A DNA stretch of 64,000 nt from Fodinicola acaciae (GCF_010993745.1 NZ_WOTN01000004.1:1346913-1410912), one strand, 5' to 3'. Counted from the first letter of the stretch, positions 9,921 through 19,109 are shown. The notes: generated by a model not told the origin, from the sequence alone. Translations and numbers: made by a program.

Positions 9921-10415
9921 ATGGCCAATCAGTGGGGTACGCCGCCAGCCGCACCACCGCCTCGCCGCCGGCCGGTGGCATTGATCGTCATTCTGTCGGT
10001 CGCCGGGGCGTTGGTGCTGTGCTGCGGCGGTGGGCTGATCTTCGCCGCGATCAGCAACGGCGCCAGTCCGGCCGGGCCGCGTCAACCGGCGGCCGGCTCC
10101 CCGGCACAGCCACAGGCGAGCGTCGTTCCGTCCTCGCCGGCGCGATCGGACTGGGAAGTCGTTGGCAAGCCTTACAAGACAAGCGGCGGACTGATGCTGC
10201 ACGCGGTCATTCGCAACAACACCGGAAGCGACTGGAAAGACGGTGGATTCGTCACGCTCACCGCGTACGACGGCAACGACAATCAGGTCGGCGAGTTCAC
10301 CGGTGCCACCTCGTCGACCATCTACAACGGCAAGACCGGCCAGGTCGACCTGTTCGCCGACAGCGCCGGTAAGCAGCTCAATCTGAGCACTGTGAAGCGC
10401 TGGGAAGTGCGCTGA
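9921..10415 (+). CDS. Membrane-anchored extracytoplasmic protein, FxLYD-like
   Basis: This encodes 164 residues: a short Pro/Arg-rich cytoplasmic head, one membrane segment (VALIVILSVAGALVLCCGGG, about residues 18-40), a Pro/Ala/Ser linker and a ~85-residue beta domain. The last (VIRNNTGSDWKDGGFVTLTA, then GNDNQVGEF) resembles FxLYD/DUF3426-like extracellular modules. No enzymatic motif is visible. It is probably a cell-surface protein of unknown role. The ATG start follows a weak Shine-Dalgarno-like AGGGG. Confidence 0.6.
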   Translation: MANQWGTPPAAPPPRRRPVALIVILSVAGALVLCCGGGLIFAAISNGASPAGPRQPAAGSPAQPQASVVPSSPARSDWEVVGKPYKTSGGLMLHAVIRNNTGSDWKDGGFVTLTAYDGNDNQVGEFTGATSSTIYNGKTGQVDLFADSAGKQLNLSTVKRWEVR

Positions 10416-10419
10416 GTCG

Positions 10420-12099
10420 TCAGCCGAGCAGGGTGCCGTGTGCGGCGTCGGCATAGCACTCGACGACGTCGACGGCGATGGGGAAGCGTACGGGAGTGGC
10501 GCCGAACAGCAGCCGCGTCGCGGTCGCCGCCGCCTCACCCATCGCGGCCACCACCTGCTCGGCGACCTCTTTCGGCGCGTGCGCGATGACCTCGTCGTGT
10601 TGGTAGAAAACCAGCTCCGCACCGGAGATCGCGGCCAGCCGGGTCCGCAGGTCGGCGATCAGCGCACCGGCCCACTCCGAGGTGGTGGCCTGCACGACGA
10701 AGTTGCGGGTGAACCGCCCCCGGGCGCGAGCCGCTGCGCCGGACGTACGACTCGGCGGCTCCTCGACGCCACCGTCGGCCGCGATGCCGTCGTCGAACAT
10801 GGTGTTGCCGGGCGGGCACGTACGCCCCAGAAACGAGCGGACCAGGCCGCCGGTCTCGCCGGCCTGCGCGGCCTGCTCCAGCAGCTCCAGAGCCTGCGGA
10901 TAGCGTTGTCGCAACGCGGCCAGCGGTGCCGCCGCCGCGCCGCCGGTCTGTCCGTACATCGCGCCGAGCAAGCCGAGCTTGGCCTTGGCGCGATCGCCGT
11001 CGAACGCCTCGGCCGCCAGCGCCGCGTAGATGTCGGCGTCGCGCGCAGCGCGCAGCATGCCGGTGTCGCCGGACATTGCCGCCAGGATCCGCGGGTCGAC
11101 CTGCGCCGCGTCGGCGACGATCAGCACCCAGCCCGGATCGGCGACCACCGCCCGCCGCAGCCGCCGCGGGATCTGCAGGCCGCCGCCACCGCGAGTGGCC
11201 CACCGACCCGACACGACCGCGGCCGGCACGTACTCCGGCCGAAACCGTCCGCCGCGCACCCACTCGGCCTGCCAGGCCCAGCCGTTGGCGGTGTGGATGC
11301 GCGCGAGTTCCTTGTATTCCAACAAAGGCGCGACCGCCGGATGATGGACCTGCTTCACCACCGCGGACCGCGTCGACTCCAGCGAGTGGCCGGCACGGCT
11401 GAACGCGCGTAACAGCTCGGCCGGCGAGTCGGGATTGAGCGACCGGTTGCCGAACGCCTCGCCGACGCGGTTGGCGAGCTCGGCGAGCTTCGCCGGTCGT
11501 ACGCCGGGCGGCACGCGGTGGCCGAGCAGCTCGGCCAGGATCCGGTCGTGGATGTCGACCCGCCACGGCAGGCCGCACACGTTCATCTCCTCGGCCACCA
11601 ACGCGCCGGCCGAGTCGGCGGCCACCAGCAACCGGAACTTCCCGGGATCGTCCGTGGCCGCGATGCGTCTTTGTTGGTCGGCGAACACCAGCCGGGTCGC
11701 CTCCAGCGGATCCACCTCGGCCGGCAACCCGCTGCGGTCGGGCTCGAACAGCGACGGCGGTGCGTCCCGTGGCGCCGGCTCCGGATCGGCCGGCACCGGA
11801 TTGCCGGTCAGCCTGGCCCACGCCGCTGCCATCGACCGCGGCTGTCCCCACCGGCCGTCGTACCCGAGCAGCAGCGCCTCGGTCAGCGCCAGATCGTGAC
11901 ACCGGCCGACGCGTACGCCCGCCTCCAGCAGCGGCCGGTAGGTCGCCACCGCGTCCGGCCACACCCACCGCGTCGCCGGGTCGCTCGTCGCCACCGCGCG
12001 CGCCAGGCTGGCCGGCCAACTCGCCGGCCCCGCCGGCGCGCCCGCCTCGTCGACCGGCAACAACGCCGGACGCCGCTCGGTGGTCAACACGACTCGCAC
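10420..12099 (-). CDS. Bifunctional 3'-5' exonuclease/DNA polymerase, family A
   Basis: This 559-residue protein resembles the short PolA-like proteins of actinomycetes, which lack the 5' nuclease domain. The polymerase motifs are present: motif A VADAAQVDPRILA, motif B around KAKLGLLGAMYGQTG and motif C YQHDEVIAHAP with the HDE triad. The N-terminal ~200 residues correspond to the exonuclease-like domain and are divergent. It probably acts in repair synthesis. It ends 5 bp from the convergent FxLYD-like gene and begins with GTG at 12099, about 60 bp from the tRNA gene on the other strand. Confidence 0.85.
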   Translation of the reverse strand: MRVVLTTERRPALLPVDEAGAPAGPASWPASLARAVATSDPATRWVWPDAVATYRPLLEAGVRVGRCHDLALTEALLLGYDGRWGQPRSMAAAWARLTGNPVPADPEPAPRDAPPSLFEPDRSGLPAEVDPLEATRLVFADQQRRIAATDDPGKFRLLVAADSAGALVAEEMNVCGLPWRVDIHDRILAELLGHRVPPGVRPAKLAELANRVGEAFGNRSLNPDSPAELLRAFSRAGHSLESTRSAVVKQVHHPAVAPLLEYKELARIHTANGWAWQAEWVRGGRFRPEYVPAAVVSGRWATRGGGGLQIPRRLRRAVVADPGWVLIVADAAQVDPRILAAMSGDTGMLRAARDADIYAALAAEAFDGDRAKAKLGLLGAMYGQTGGAAAAPLAALRQRYPQALELLEQAAQAGETGGLVRSFLGRTCPPGNTMFDDGIAADGGVEEPPSRTSGAAARARGRFTRNFVVQATTSEWAGALIADLRTRLAAISGAELVFYQHDEVIAHAPKEVAEQVVAAMGEAAATATRLLFGATPVRFPIAVDVVECYADAAHGTLLG

Positions 12100-12158
12100 A
12101 CCGCTGAGTGTGCCTCGTGGGTACGACGATCCGGCGTTGGCCTACCATGGAGGTACCT

Positions 12159-12234
12159 GCCGGCATGGCGCAATTGGTAGCGCACTCGACTTGTAATCGA
12201 GCGGTTCCCGGTTCGAGTCCGGGTGTCGGCTCCA
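12159..12234 (+). tRNA. tRNA-Thr (anticodon TGT)
   Basis: The cloverleaf is complete with an encoded CCA. The acceptor pairs GCCGGCA with TGTCGGC, the anticodon stem CTCGA/TCGAG encloses CTTGTAA, and the T arm is CCCGG-TTCGAGT-CCGGG. The 3' half is duplicated at 26824-26864, so this gene is the integration target of the adjacent element. Confidence 0.96.
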
Positions 12235-12235
12235 C
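12195..12235. repeat. attL, 41-bp direct repeat in the 3' half of tRNA-Thr
   Basis: The segment from the anticodon stem to one base past CCA is repeated exactly at 26824-26864. It keeps the tRNA intact after integration. Confidence 0.93.
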
Positions 12236-12299
12236 AAACCCCAGGTCAAGGCCATGATCATCTGGCCGGGCCGATCGGGGATTGGCGACCAGCCAGGGT

Positions 12300-13472
12300 T
12301 TACCCAGGGGATTCGTCCGACTCGTAGAACGCTTCGAAGATCTCGGCGCCGCGCTCGGCGACTCGTCCGCGAGCCATGTAGACATCCTGCGTCATGCTCG
12401 GTTTCGCGTGGCCGAGCTGGTCTGCGATCAGTCGCGCGCTGATGCCGGCATCATCCATCACCGTCGCCGCCGTCTTGCGGAACGTACGCGCAGTTAGCCA
12501 GCCCTCGAACTCTGAGCCCTCGACGGCATCCCGGATATCAGCCTGCGTGTTCGACGGGTCGCGGAGAAGACCGGTTGGAGACGTGAACACGACGTCCCAT
12601 TCGTTGGGCACCGCGTCTTTCTTGCGGTCCTTCAGAACTGTGACGACCCATGCCGGCAGCTTCAACGTTCGGTAACCCGCCTCAGACTTCGGACGCAGCT
12701 GGAGAACGAGGCCCCTGCCTTTGAGACGTACGACGGTGCCGCGAATCTCGACCTGTCCCGCTTCCAGGTCCAACCCATCCCACATGACCGCGCATGCCTC
12801 GCCGAGCCGCATCCCGGTACCAAGCAGGAAGTCGATAAAGTCCGGTAGATCACGATCAACGGCGCGTTGGTCGGCTGTGATTCGCTTGCGAAGTCTACGA
12901 ATTTCGCCAAGTTGCAAGGCACGTGCCTTCTTTGGCGTACTGATCACGGGCTCGACATCACGAGTCGGGTTGTAGTCGACGGCGTCGAGACGTGCGGCCA
13001 GGCTGAACATGCCGCTGACGACGCTGCGTACGAGCTTGGCCGCGCCTTTGCCGCGATTGTCCGCCACATCCTGTACGAGCCCGTCCACTCGGCCGGTGCT
13101 GCACTCGCGGATCTTGAGATTGCCGAGAGCTGGCTTGACCGACTGGTCGTAGTGGTACTGGTATTTGTCCAATGTGGATGGTGCCTTGCGGCCATCGGCG
13201 ACATGGCGTGCAACCAGCTGCAACCAACGCTCGCCGAGATCTGACACGCGCGTGTCTGCCGAAATCTCGCCATGACCAGCGCGCCGTGCACGGTCGCGAA
13301 GTGCTTCCCTCAGCCGATCTTTCGCGGCCGTTTTGGTCTTGCCGTGCCGCTCCACCTGTCGTGTCTTGCCGTCGTAGTCGCGGTAGTACGCGCATGCGCG
13401 CCATTTTCCGTTGGGCGTCTGCGAAACGTTGATCTCACCCCACGTGCCGATGGGGAGCGGCGGCCGGCCCAT
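12300..13472 (-). CDS. int: Tyrosine site-specific integrase
   Basis: This 390-residue integrase would recombine attP with the tRNA-Thr site. It has an N-terminal arm-type DNA-binding region (~10-60), a SAM-like core-binding domain (~70-160) and a catalytic domain with Arg212 (TGMRLGEA), Lys252, box II R319-T-F-R322, His345 (LGHAKPSM) and the nucleophile Tyr355. Box II has Arg in place of the more usual His. The ATG at 13472 lies 2 bp after the xis stop, so int is the last gene of the rep-xis-int operon. Its stop is about 65 bp from attL. Confidence 0.95.
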   Translation of the reverse strand: MGRPPLPIGTWGEINVSQTPNGKWRACAYYRDYDGKTRQVERHGKTKTAAKDRLREALRDRARRAGHGEISADTRVSDLGERWLQLVARHVADGRKAPSTLDKYQYHYDQSVKPALGNLKIRECSTGRVDGLVQDVADNRGKGAAKLVRSVVSGMFSLAARLDAVDYNPTRDVEPVISTPKKARALQLGEIRRLRKRITADQRAVDRDLPDFIDFLLGTGMRLGEACAVMWDGLDLEAGQVEIRGTVVRLKGRGLVLQLRPKSEAGYRTLKLPAWVVTVLKDRKKDAVPNEWDVVFTSPTGLLRDPSNTQADIRDAVEGSEFEGWLTARTFRKTAATVMDDAGISARLIADQLGHAKPSMTQDVYMARGRVAERGAEIFEAFYESDESPG

Positions 13473-13474
13473 GA

Positions 13475-13678
13475 TTACGCGCTCTGCTTCTGTTCGTCCC
13501 ACCAGCGCAAGACTTCTGCCTCGTCGTAGCGGACGTGCCTGCCGACCTTTCGGCCGTACGGACCGTACCCATTGACGCGCCACTGATAGAGCGTCTTGAC
13601 CGGCACCTGAAGGAAGTCCGCCAAGTCTTGGATGGTCCAGGTACGGCCGATCCGGCGCCGCTGCTCCGGGACGTTCAC
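13475..13678 (-). CDS. xis: Excisionase (MerR-like helix-turn-helix)
   Basis: This encodes 67 residues with a winged HTH_17 domain: TWTIQDLADFLQVPVKTLYQWR, then the wing GPYGRKVGRHVRYDEAEVLRWW. Such proteins bend DNA at att sites and direct excision. The GTG start at 13678 overlaps the rep stop by 4 bp (GTGA), and GGGAGGTGG lies upstream. A far longer reading frame exists upstream but it overlaps rep and is not credible. Confidence 0.9.
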   Translation of the reverse strand: MNVPEQRRRIGRTWTIQDLADFLQVPVKTLYQWRVNGYGPYGRKVGRHVRYDEAEVLRWWDEQKQSA

Positions 13679-15369
13679 GCTGCCACCTCCCCGTCTGCCG
13701 AAAGTTGTCCAGCTGCGAGCGCTTGCGCCTGGTCGAGCTCGCGTCGCCAGCGTTGTCGGTCGGCGATGGCGTGCATGAGCAGCTGTCGCCGGCCGATGGC
13801 GTCTGTGTCCGATGTGGACAGTCGTTCCCAGGCGTACCGGTCTGAACTGTCGATTGCCGAAACCTCGACGGCCGCCTGGTCGCCGTTGTGTTGCTGGAGT
13901 TTCTGGATCATGCCGAGGACCCAGCGGCGCCGGTCGTTGCGGGTGTCGGTCAGTGTCTTGCCGGACCACTTGCGCGACAGCAGTACGCGTCGGCCGCCGA
14001 ACCCGAGCGTGGCTCTCTTGTGGGCACGGCCCTTGCAGTGTCCGGGAGTCAGCCCGGGACGGCTGTTTTTCGGTTGTACGCCGTACATAAGCCAGTTAGC
14101 GCAGGTTGGCGAGCACGGCTCGAAGCGGAGCGCATCCGCGTACCGGTCAAGGTGCGCCTTCTGCCGATCAGTGGTCGCTTCGTGGCACTCGTCCAGCTGC
14201 TTTGTTAGGTACTTGCCCAGGTAGCCGATGAGGAGATTGGCCCGTTCGGTGCCGGCCTCGACTCCTTTGGCGTCGACCTGCGCGCCGAACCGTACGACGT
14301 GCGCCGGCTCGTCATCCTCGCCGATGTCATCGAGCGCCTGATCCCAGGTAGTGAGCTGGTCGCCGTTGTCGGGGTCGACGTACGCGGCCAGCTGGTCATC
14401 CCAGACGGGCAAGTTTCCCGGCAGGTAAACGGGTTCGTCGCACGCCGGCCACCACACCTGGTGGTACGTCGCCGCCGCCACTTGCTTGATGGCAGTCCGC
14501 GGAATGGTCCCGCGAATGGCCGCGTGCAGGTGCGGCGCCAACCGCCGTTGCGGCTCCAGGGACGCGAAGTACTGCACGTCCCAGCCAACCGCGCGGCGAA
14601 GGTTCTGCCAGAACCGATCAACCAACTTCGGGAAATGGATGGCATCGCGCGCGGCCCGCCGGTAGTCGTAGCTGGACGGGTCCACCGGGGCGCCATCCGG
14701 CCCCACCCGGCCGTACGAGTCGCAAGTCAGCGTGATGAACATCGACGGCCGCCAGACCGTGCCATCCGGCGCCGTGTACGTCTTGCCGACCGTGCGTTTG
14801 TCGACGGGCAGCCGGGGAAGCTCGGCGGCATCCTGGCGACGCTTGGTCGAGCGGCTACGCCGAGCCGGCTTGTCCGTTAGGGTGCCGCGTACGCCAGCCT
14901 CGCGCAGTTGCTCGTCGACCTCGGCCAGCTGGACATCCAGCTCCGCGACCTCGGGGTGATCGTCCCCGAGCTGCCCTGCCAACTCGTCACGGTGGCTCTG
15001 CGCGTCAGCACGGGCCGTCGCCAGCTGCTGCTGCAATTCGGTCGGGTCGTCGGACTCCAGTGGTGGTTCTTCGTTGAGATGCCAGCCTTCCCGGCACTGC
15101 GCGAGCCGGAGTGCCTTGGCTCTTTTGGCGCACGGCTCACATTTGGAGGCCAGCCGAGCACCGCACGGCACCGGAATGACTTCCGACGTTCCCGTCGTGG
15201 TGTCGATCCTGCGCATGGCCATCGGCCGTACGCACACACCGAACTGAAGCGCGACCGACTCCAGGACTTCCTTGGCCAGCGGCATCCGCGCGCGTTCGAT
15301 CCGGGACAGGTTCCGATCATGAGGGTCAGACTTCGTTGTCATAGCGGGAATCCCCGTGTCCTCGCTCAT
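13675..15369 (-). CDS. repSA: Rolling-circle replication initiator, RepSA-like
   Basis: This encodes 564 residues. Cys69, Cys77 (KCEPC), Cys80 and Cys92 form a probable zinc-binding region, followed by a Gln/Asp/Glu-rich coiled coil (~100-155). The HUH nuclease core carries RRLAPHLHAAIRG with His280 and His282, and downstream GYLGKYLTKQ holds the candidate catalytic tyrosine. The family nicks the element's origin and starts rolling-circle replication before transfer. Its start overlaps the traB-like stop by 4 bp (ATGA) and its stop overlaps xis. The origin may lie inside or near the gene; I could not place it. Confidence 0.92.
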   Translation of the reverse strand: MSEDTGIPAMTTKSDPHDRNLSRIERARMPLAKEVLESVALQFGVCVRPMAMRRIDTTTGTSEVIPVPCGARLASKCEPCAKRAKALRLAQCREGWHLNEEPPLESDDPTELQQQLATARADAQSHRDELAGQLGDDHPEVAELDVQLAEVDEQLREAGVRGTLTDKPARRSRSTKRRQDAAELPRLPVDKRTVGKTYTAPDGTVWRPSMFITLTCDSYGRVGPDGAPVDPSSYDYRRAARDAIHFPKLVDRFWQNLRRAVGWDVQYFASLEPQRRLAPHLHAAIRGTIPRTAIKQVAAATYHQVWWPACDEPVYLPGNLPVWDDQLAAYVDPDNGDQLTTWDQALDDIGEDDEPAHVVRFGAQVDAKGVEAGTERANLLIGYLGKYLTKQLDECHEATTDRQKAHLDRYADALRFEPCSPTCANWLMYGVQPKNSRPGLTPGHCKGRAHKRATLGFGGRRVLLSRKWSGKTLTDTRNDRRRWVLGMIQKLQQHNGDQAAVEVSAIDSSDRYAWERLSTSDTDAIGRRQLLMHAIADRQRWRRELDQAQALAAGQLSADGEVAA

Positions 15370-16973
15370 TCGCCAGCGTCCCCGAACTCCGGCCGAGGAA
15401 ACTCGACGGTTGATCCGTCGATCACGCCAGGCGCCGCCTGGTCGCCGTCCACCGCCGCCAACTCCGCGAACGTGTTGTGCCGGCCAGGTGCGTACCAGGC
15501 CGCGACGCGGTGAATCTCGTCATCGGAGACCCACCCGAACCGCATCCGTGCCGGTTCCGGCATCCCGTCCAGCACCACGTACGCCACGCCTTCCTGCCCG
15601 ATGGAGTCGATCAGGTCGGCGTACGCGCCGCGATCCCGTGCGCCGTCGCCGAGCACCAGGTCGACCTGGCCGTCCTCGACCAACCGCAGCGCAATGCGGG
15701 TCGGGAACAGATCCCGGAACGGCAGCACCTCTTTACGCGGGTCCTGCAACGCGGCCAACAGGTAGATCCCCACCGCACGACCTTGTGAAGCGAGCAATGC
15801 CAACGCGGCAGCGATCCGTTTCTTGGCCTCACGGTCGATGACGTACGCGGTCAGCGACGCCAGCTCATCGATGATCACCACAACGGCCGGGCTGTCCTTG
15901 CTCGGCGTGTGATCCCGCGCAACACCACGCAGTTTCGCTTGCCTGCCTTGCATTTCGACCACGAGATCTTCCAAGAACTCGGCGTAGGCGATCTCATAGG
16001 AGCGCTTGCGGTCAGGATCGGCCGTGTCGTCCTCGCCGTAGCAGAACCGGTGAAACAGCGACCGGCCGAAGGCCAGTTCCATGCCGCCTTTGGGATCGAT
16101 GACCCACAGCTGCACCCACCCATCGTGCACCGCACCGGCCAAGGACCGGATGACCGACCAGATCACTGAGCCTTTGCCCGATCCGGTGGCGCCGGCGACC
16201 AACACATGCGAGCCGGCCAACCGCAGCGTGTAGAGCGCACCATCTTCACGAATCGCGACCGGCAGCGCCCGCAGGTTCGGGACACGTGGAATTGCCAGCG
16301 GCATAACGGTTTTCGCCAACCGGTCTCGCTTGATCAGCGTCAAGACAACGCGGTCGGGGTGGTCGCGGTAGCGGACCCGGTCGAGCAGCCGCAGCAGCCA
16401 GGCGAGGCGGCCGGTACGGTCCGGCGCGATCGGCGGGGCCGAGGAGATCCGGCACTCACGAACACCGAACGTGCGCGCCAACTCTTCCGCGCGATATGTG
16501 TAGTGGCCCGGTTTCTGGCCCATCAACATGCGAACGGTGACCCGATCTACCCACCGATTCGCCGATACCCACACCAACGCCGGCAAGTACTGGCGATGGT
16601 TGTACGTCGCGTCCAGCTTGCATAGCGTCATCGCCGGCCGCCACCGGATCTGGTACTTCCACATGTGCCGAAACCGCGAGACCGCCGGCCACAGCGCGAA
16701 CCGATGAAAGAGCGCCGGTTTCCAGACAGCCCAAGCCGTGAGCGCCAGGCCAACGACGCCGACCGCGATCACTGGGACCGGCCACCCGTACTGGACCCAC
16801 AGCCACCCCAGCCCGACCAGCGCGGCCACGTCGATCGGATGCATCACGACCCACCGCAGCAGCCGGCCAATAGCCCGCAGGATGGCCAACGGTACGGCCC
16901 ACTTGTCGCGTACCTCGTCCTCGGAGACGACCACCAAGCCGGTCGTTTGCTTCGCTCCGCGCGGCCCGATCAT
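15366..16973 (-). CDS. traSA: Conjugative DNA translocase, TraB/TraSA-like (FtsK/SpoIIIE family)
   Basis: This encodes 535 residues. Two membrane helices (about 41-60 and 66-84) precede an FtsK-type ATPase domain with Walker A GATGSGKGS at 261-269 and Walker B VVVIIDE ending at 370. Later motifs are SQGRAVGIYLLAALQDPRKE and FPTRIALRL. In pSAM2-type elements one such hexameric pump moves double-stranded DNA between hyphae. The ATG at 16973 overlaps the upstream small gene by 4 bp (ATGA), which sets the start; the longer open frame upstream is not used. Confidence 0.92.
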   Translation of the reverse strand: MIGPRGAKQTTGLVVVSEDEVRDKWAVPLAILRAIGRLLRWVVMHPIDVAALVGLGWLWVQYGWPVPVIAVGVVGLALTAWAVWKPALFHRFALWPAVSRFRHMWKYQIRWRPAMTLCKLDATYNHRQYLPALVWVSANRWVDRVTVRMLMGQKPGHYTYRAEELARTFGVRECRISSAPPIAPDRTGRLAWLLRLLDRVRYRDHPDRVVLTLIKRDRLAKTVMPLAIPRVPNLRALPVAIREDGALYTLRLAGSHVLVAGATGSGKGSVIWSVIRSLAGAVHDGWVQLWVIDPKGGMELAFGRSLFHRFCYGEDDTADPDRKRSYEIAYAEFLEDLVVEMQGRQAKLRGVARDHTPSKDSPAVVVIIDELASLTAYVIDREAKKRIAAALALLASQGRAVGIYLLAALQDPRKEVLPFRDLFPTRIALRLVEDGQVDLVLGDGARDRGAYADLIDSIGQEGVAYVVLDGMPEPARMRFGWVSDDEIHRVAAWYAPGRHNTFAELAAVDGDQAAPGVIDGSTVEFPRPEFGDAGE

Positions 16974-17182
16974 TCGTGACCACCGCTGTCGTTGCTCGAC
17001 GCCGGCCAGCCGACCGAGACGAATTTTCCTTTGCTGCGACCGAGCGCGCCGAAAGACAGCTGGTCGTCGCACGACATGCACGCCGCGCCTTTGTCCAAAC
17101 CAGTCGTCAGCGCACCGCATCGGCCGCACCTCGCCGCGCGCATACCGCGACCGCCCCGTTTACGCTTACCCATGCCAGACAC
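16970..17182 (-). CDS. Small zinc-ribbon-like AICE protein
   Basis: This encodes 70 residues with a Lys/Arg-rich head and two CxxC pairs (CGRCG and CMSC), suggesting a small zinc ribbon. GTG at 17182 has AGGGAGGGG 7 nt upstream, and an internal ATG at 17173 is the alternative. The stop overlaps the traSA-like start by 4 bp, so the two are coupled. The function is unknown. Tiny zinc-binding proteins before the transfer gene are common in this element type. Confidence 0.7.
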   Translation of the reverse strand: MSGMGKRKRGGRGMRAARCGRCGALTTGLDKGAACMSCDDQLSFGALGRSKGKFVSVGWPASSNDSGGHE

Positions 17183-17294
17183 TCGCTTTCCCCTCCCTGT
17201 GGGGAGATCCCGTTGTGTGGTTGCACCGTGTGCGAGGACCGGGACCGGCCAGGCCGCCAAACCGAGACCGGCCCCGTCCTCGCGCACCCAGCCA

Positions 17295-17597
17295 TCAGCC
17301 GAGCTGGTGATTGATCTGTTGCGAATCCCGCACCGGTACGCGGACCCGAGTCAGCAACGCGGCACGGAACGCCGCTTTCGTCTCGTACTCCCGCAGGCCA
17401 GGGAAAAGGACCTCTGCCAACGAATGCGCCTGCTTGGCCTCGACGTACGCCGCATCGTGCAGCAGCCGGCCGCGCGCATCGCTGGACATGTTCGCCCGCC
17501 ACGCATCGCCGACAGCCCGCGTACACGCCACCATCTCGACCACAGCCGCCGCCAAAGCGGTCCGGTCAACCTCGTTTTTCTTGCGGCCGTTGCTCAT
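17295..17597 (-). CDS. Hypothetical AICE protein, paralogue of the next gene
   Basis: This encodes 100 residues, predicted helical. DRTALAAAVVEMVACTRAVG and AKQAHSLAEVLFPGLREYETKAAFRAAL mirror the upstream gene (DRGALTAAVVALVAGTRDM, then AKALYPETFL and FRDALLHAA), so the two are tandem paralogues. The ATG at 17597 overlaps the upstream stop (ATGA). No catalytic motif is visible. The gene lies between the activator and the transfer gene, suggesting a regulatory or structural role in element maintenance, but this is speculative. Confidence 0.7.
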   Translation of the reverse strand: MSNGRKKNEVDRTALAAAVVEMVACTRAVGDAWRANMSSDARGRLLHDAAYVEAKQAHSLAEVLFPGLREYETKAAFRAALLTRVRVPVRDSQQINHQLG

Positions 17598-17932
17598 GAG
17601 GCCACCGCCGCCGTTGACGGGCACGTGCAGTTGGGGCAGCGATCAGAGACCGCATTTCCTCGATGCAGCGCCGCATGCAGCAACGCGTCTCGGAACGTGT
17701 TTGCCTCACCGTCGCCGGTCAAGAAGGTCTCCGGATAGAGTGCTTTGGCAACCTCGTACATGCTTCGCGCGAAGAGCGCGCAGGCCGCCTCACGCGAGTC
17801 GTCCTCCGTCGAGTCCAGCCGATAGACCAGCCGTGCCCCGGCGACCGTCATATCCCGGGTGCCGGCGACCAACGCGACCACGGCCGCCGTGAGTGCGCCC
17901 CGGTCCACCTTGACAACGTCCACTCCGGTCAC
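17594..17932 (-). CDS. Hypothetical AICE protein, paralogue of its neighbour
   Basis: This encodes 112 residues, helical, with a C-terminal CPNC motif lacking a partner pair. It shares the DRxALxAAVVxxVAxTR block and the AKxLxPxxFL region with the following gene. The GTG start at 17932 overlaps the Pra-like stop by 4 bp (GTGA). A longer frame upstream runs through the Pra-like gene and is ignored. The function is unknown. Confidence 0.7.
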   Translation of the reverse strand: MTGVDVVKVDRGALTAAVVALVAGTRDMTVAGARLVYRLDSTEDDSREAACALFARSMYEVAKALYPETFLTGDGEANTFRDALLHAALHRGNAVSDRCPNCTCPSTAAVAS

Positions 17933-18387
17933 GACCGTGCCCCAGCGGTCTCCGCAGACGCCTTGCCCGCCGCTTTGGCCGTACCGGTCGTCGCCGGCTG
18001 TTTGAAGCCGGTTGCGAAGTACGCCCAACCGATGCCTTTGAACTCGCCCTGCCCGACCAGCCGAGGCGAGACCTGCAAGCCCTCCAGCTCCACCGGCCGC
18101 ATGCCGAGCACGTTGTCCCCATTGCCAGCCGGGACCGGCTGAACGTCCCCGAGGAACGTGATCTCGATGGAGTGGTTCTTTGCCTTGCCGGCGCTGGGAT
18201 CGATGAAGATCCCCTTCCACTGCCGCTTGCCGGTTACCTCGTCCACCCGCTGACGCACCGGACGACCCGCCGCCCGCTCATCCCGCGACTGGTACTCGGT
18301 GTCGGGCTCCACGTCGCCACAAAGCAGGAGCCCCTGCGGGAAAACCAGGGCCTGCTGCTCGGCGAACCGGTGCCTGTTCTGAAGCAT
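17929..18387 (-). CDS. pra: Pra-like activator of element replication, integration and excision
   Basis: This encodes 152 residues. The pattern FPQGLLLCGDVEPDTEY, RPVRQRVDEVTGKRQW, FLGDVQPVPAG, PVELEGLQVSPR and a final A-TGFKQPA block match my recollection of the pSAM2 Pra family, in which Pra switches on the rep-xis-int operon. The ATG at 18387 has GGAGG about 5 nt upstream. It heads the leftward operon, and a KorSA-like operator lies 69 bp upstream. The assignment rests on pattern similarity only. Confidence 0.72.
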   Translation of the reverse strand: MLQNRHRFAEQQALVFPQGLLLCGDVEPDTEYQSRDERAAGRPVRQRVDEVTGKRQWKGIFIDPSAGKAKNHSIEITFLGDVQPVPAGNGDNVLGMRPVELEGLQVSPRLVGQGEFKGIGWAYFATGFKQPATTGTAKAAGKASAETAGARS

Positions 18388-18455
18388 GCAATCCTCCGCG
18401 TCTCGTACGTCTGCACGACGACTTGTGTCGTCATGTTGTCGATCATACGTCGGCA

Positions 18456-18471
18456 ACTCGACTCGTCAAGT
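18456..18471. promoter_or_regulatory. KorSA-like operator upstream of the Pra-like gene
   Basis: ACTCGACTCGTCAAGT is an imperfect palindrome that matches the sequence upstream of the GntR gene (ACTCGACTTGTCGAGA at 21069-21084) at 13 of 16 positions. The shared site suggests that the GntR protein represses both its own gene and pra, as in pSAM2. Confidence 0.65.
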
Positions 18472-18536
18472 GGTGAAGCTACTCGAAGTTGATCATCACT
18501 CTTCGGAGTTTCCGTGTCACTGCTAGGCTGTCGCGC

Positions 18537-19109
18537 ATGTCAACGGTTGTCGTCCCGCTTGGTTTCGAATCTGGGGTTATCTGGCTCGACGGAGAGGCGC
18601 AGCACCAGGTCACGCTGCCCGACGCGTCAGCGACTCTTCCCAAGGATGCATGGTTGGTCTGGTGGTCAGCATTCGCAGACTCTGAGACTGCGGCAGCTCT
18701 TACGCTTACGCGCCAACGACTTGCAGATGTTACGGGCAAGCTCGGAGTAGTTTCGCCGGATGAGCACATCAAAGCTCTCTATGCAGATGGGTTGTTGGCG
18801 GACTTCGACGTCAGCGCGCCGGAGGAATTTTTCCGACACCACAAGCTCTACCCTCTTGCTGACGGCCTTGGAGAAGTTGAAAAGGAAAGTGGAAAGTTCC
18901 AGATCGCTCGTGAAGGGAACGCGCTGCTCGAAGTCAATCTTCACGTGTATGCCATCTGGTGCATGAGCATGTATGACTCATCACTCTGGACAACCATCAC
19001 GCGGTACGCAACCGACATCAACGCGCCAGCCGAGGAAGTCGTTGAGTCCGTCGCTCGTGCGCTGCCCGCGATCGTTGCCAACCGCTGCGGCTTTCTCCAG
19101 TCGTCATGA
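18537..19109 (+). CDS. Hypothetical cargo protein
   Basis: This encodes 190 residues of no family I recognise. It is mixed alpha/beta, with a Trp-rich centre (DAWLVWWSAFADSE) and a C-terminal block VYAIWCMSMYDSSLWTTITRYA. The ATG at 18537 is preceded by a TAGGCT -10-like box 7 nt away, so the mRNA may be leaderless. Codon use and G+C are lower than in flanking chromosomal genes. It is on the opposite strand to the AICE core and overlaps the next gene by 4 bp (ATGA), so the pair is a unit of cargo. Confidence 0.65.
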   Translation: MSTVVVPLGFESGVIWLDGEAQHQVTLPDASATLPKDAWLVWWSAFADSETAAALTLTRQRLADVTGKLGVVSPDEHIKALYADGLLADFDVSAPEEFFRHHKLYPLADGLGEVEKESGKFQIAREGNALLEVNLHVYAIWCMSMYDSSLWTTITRYATDINAPAEEVVESVARALPAIVANRCGFLQSS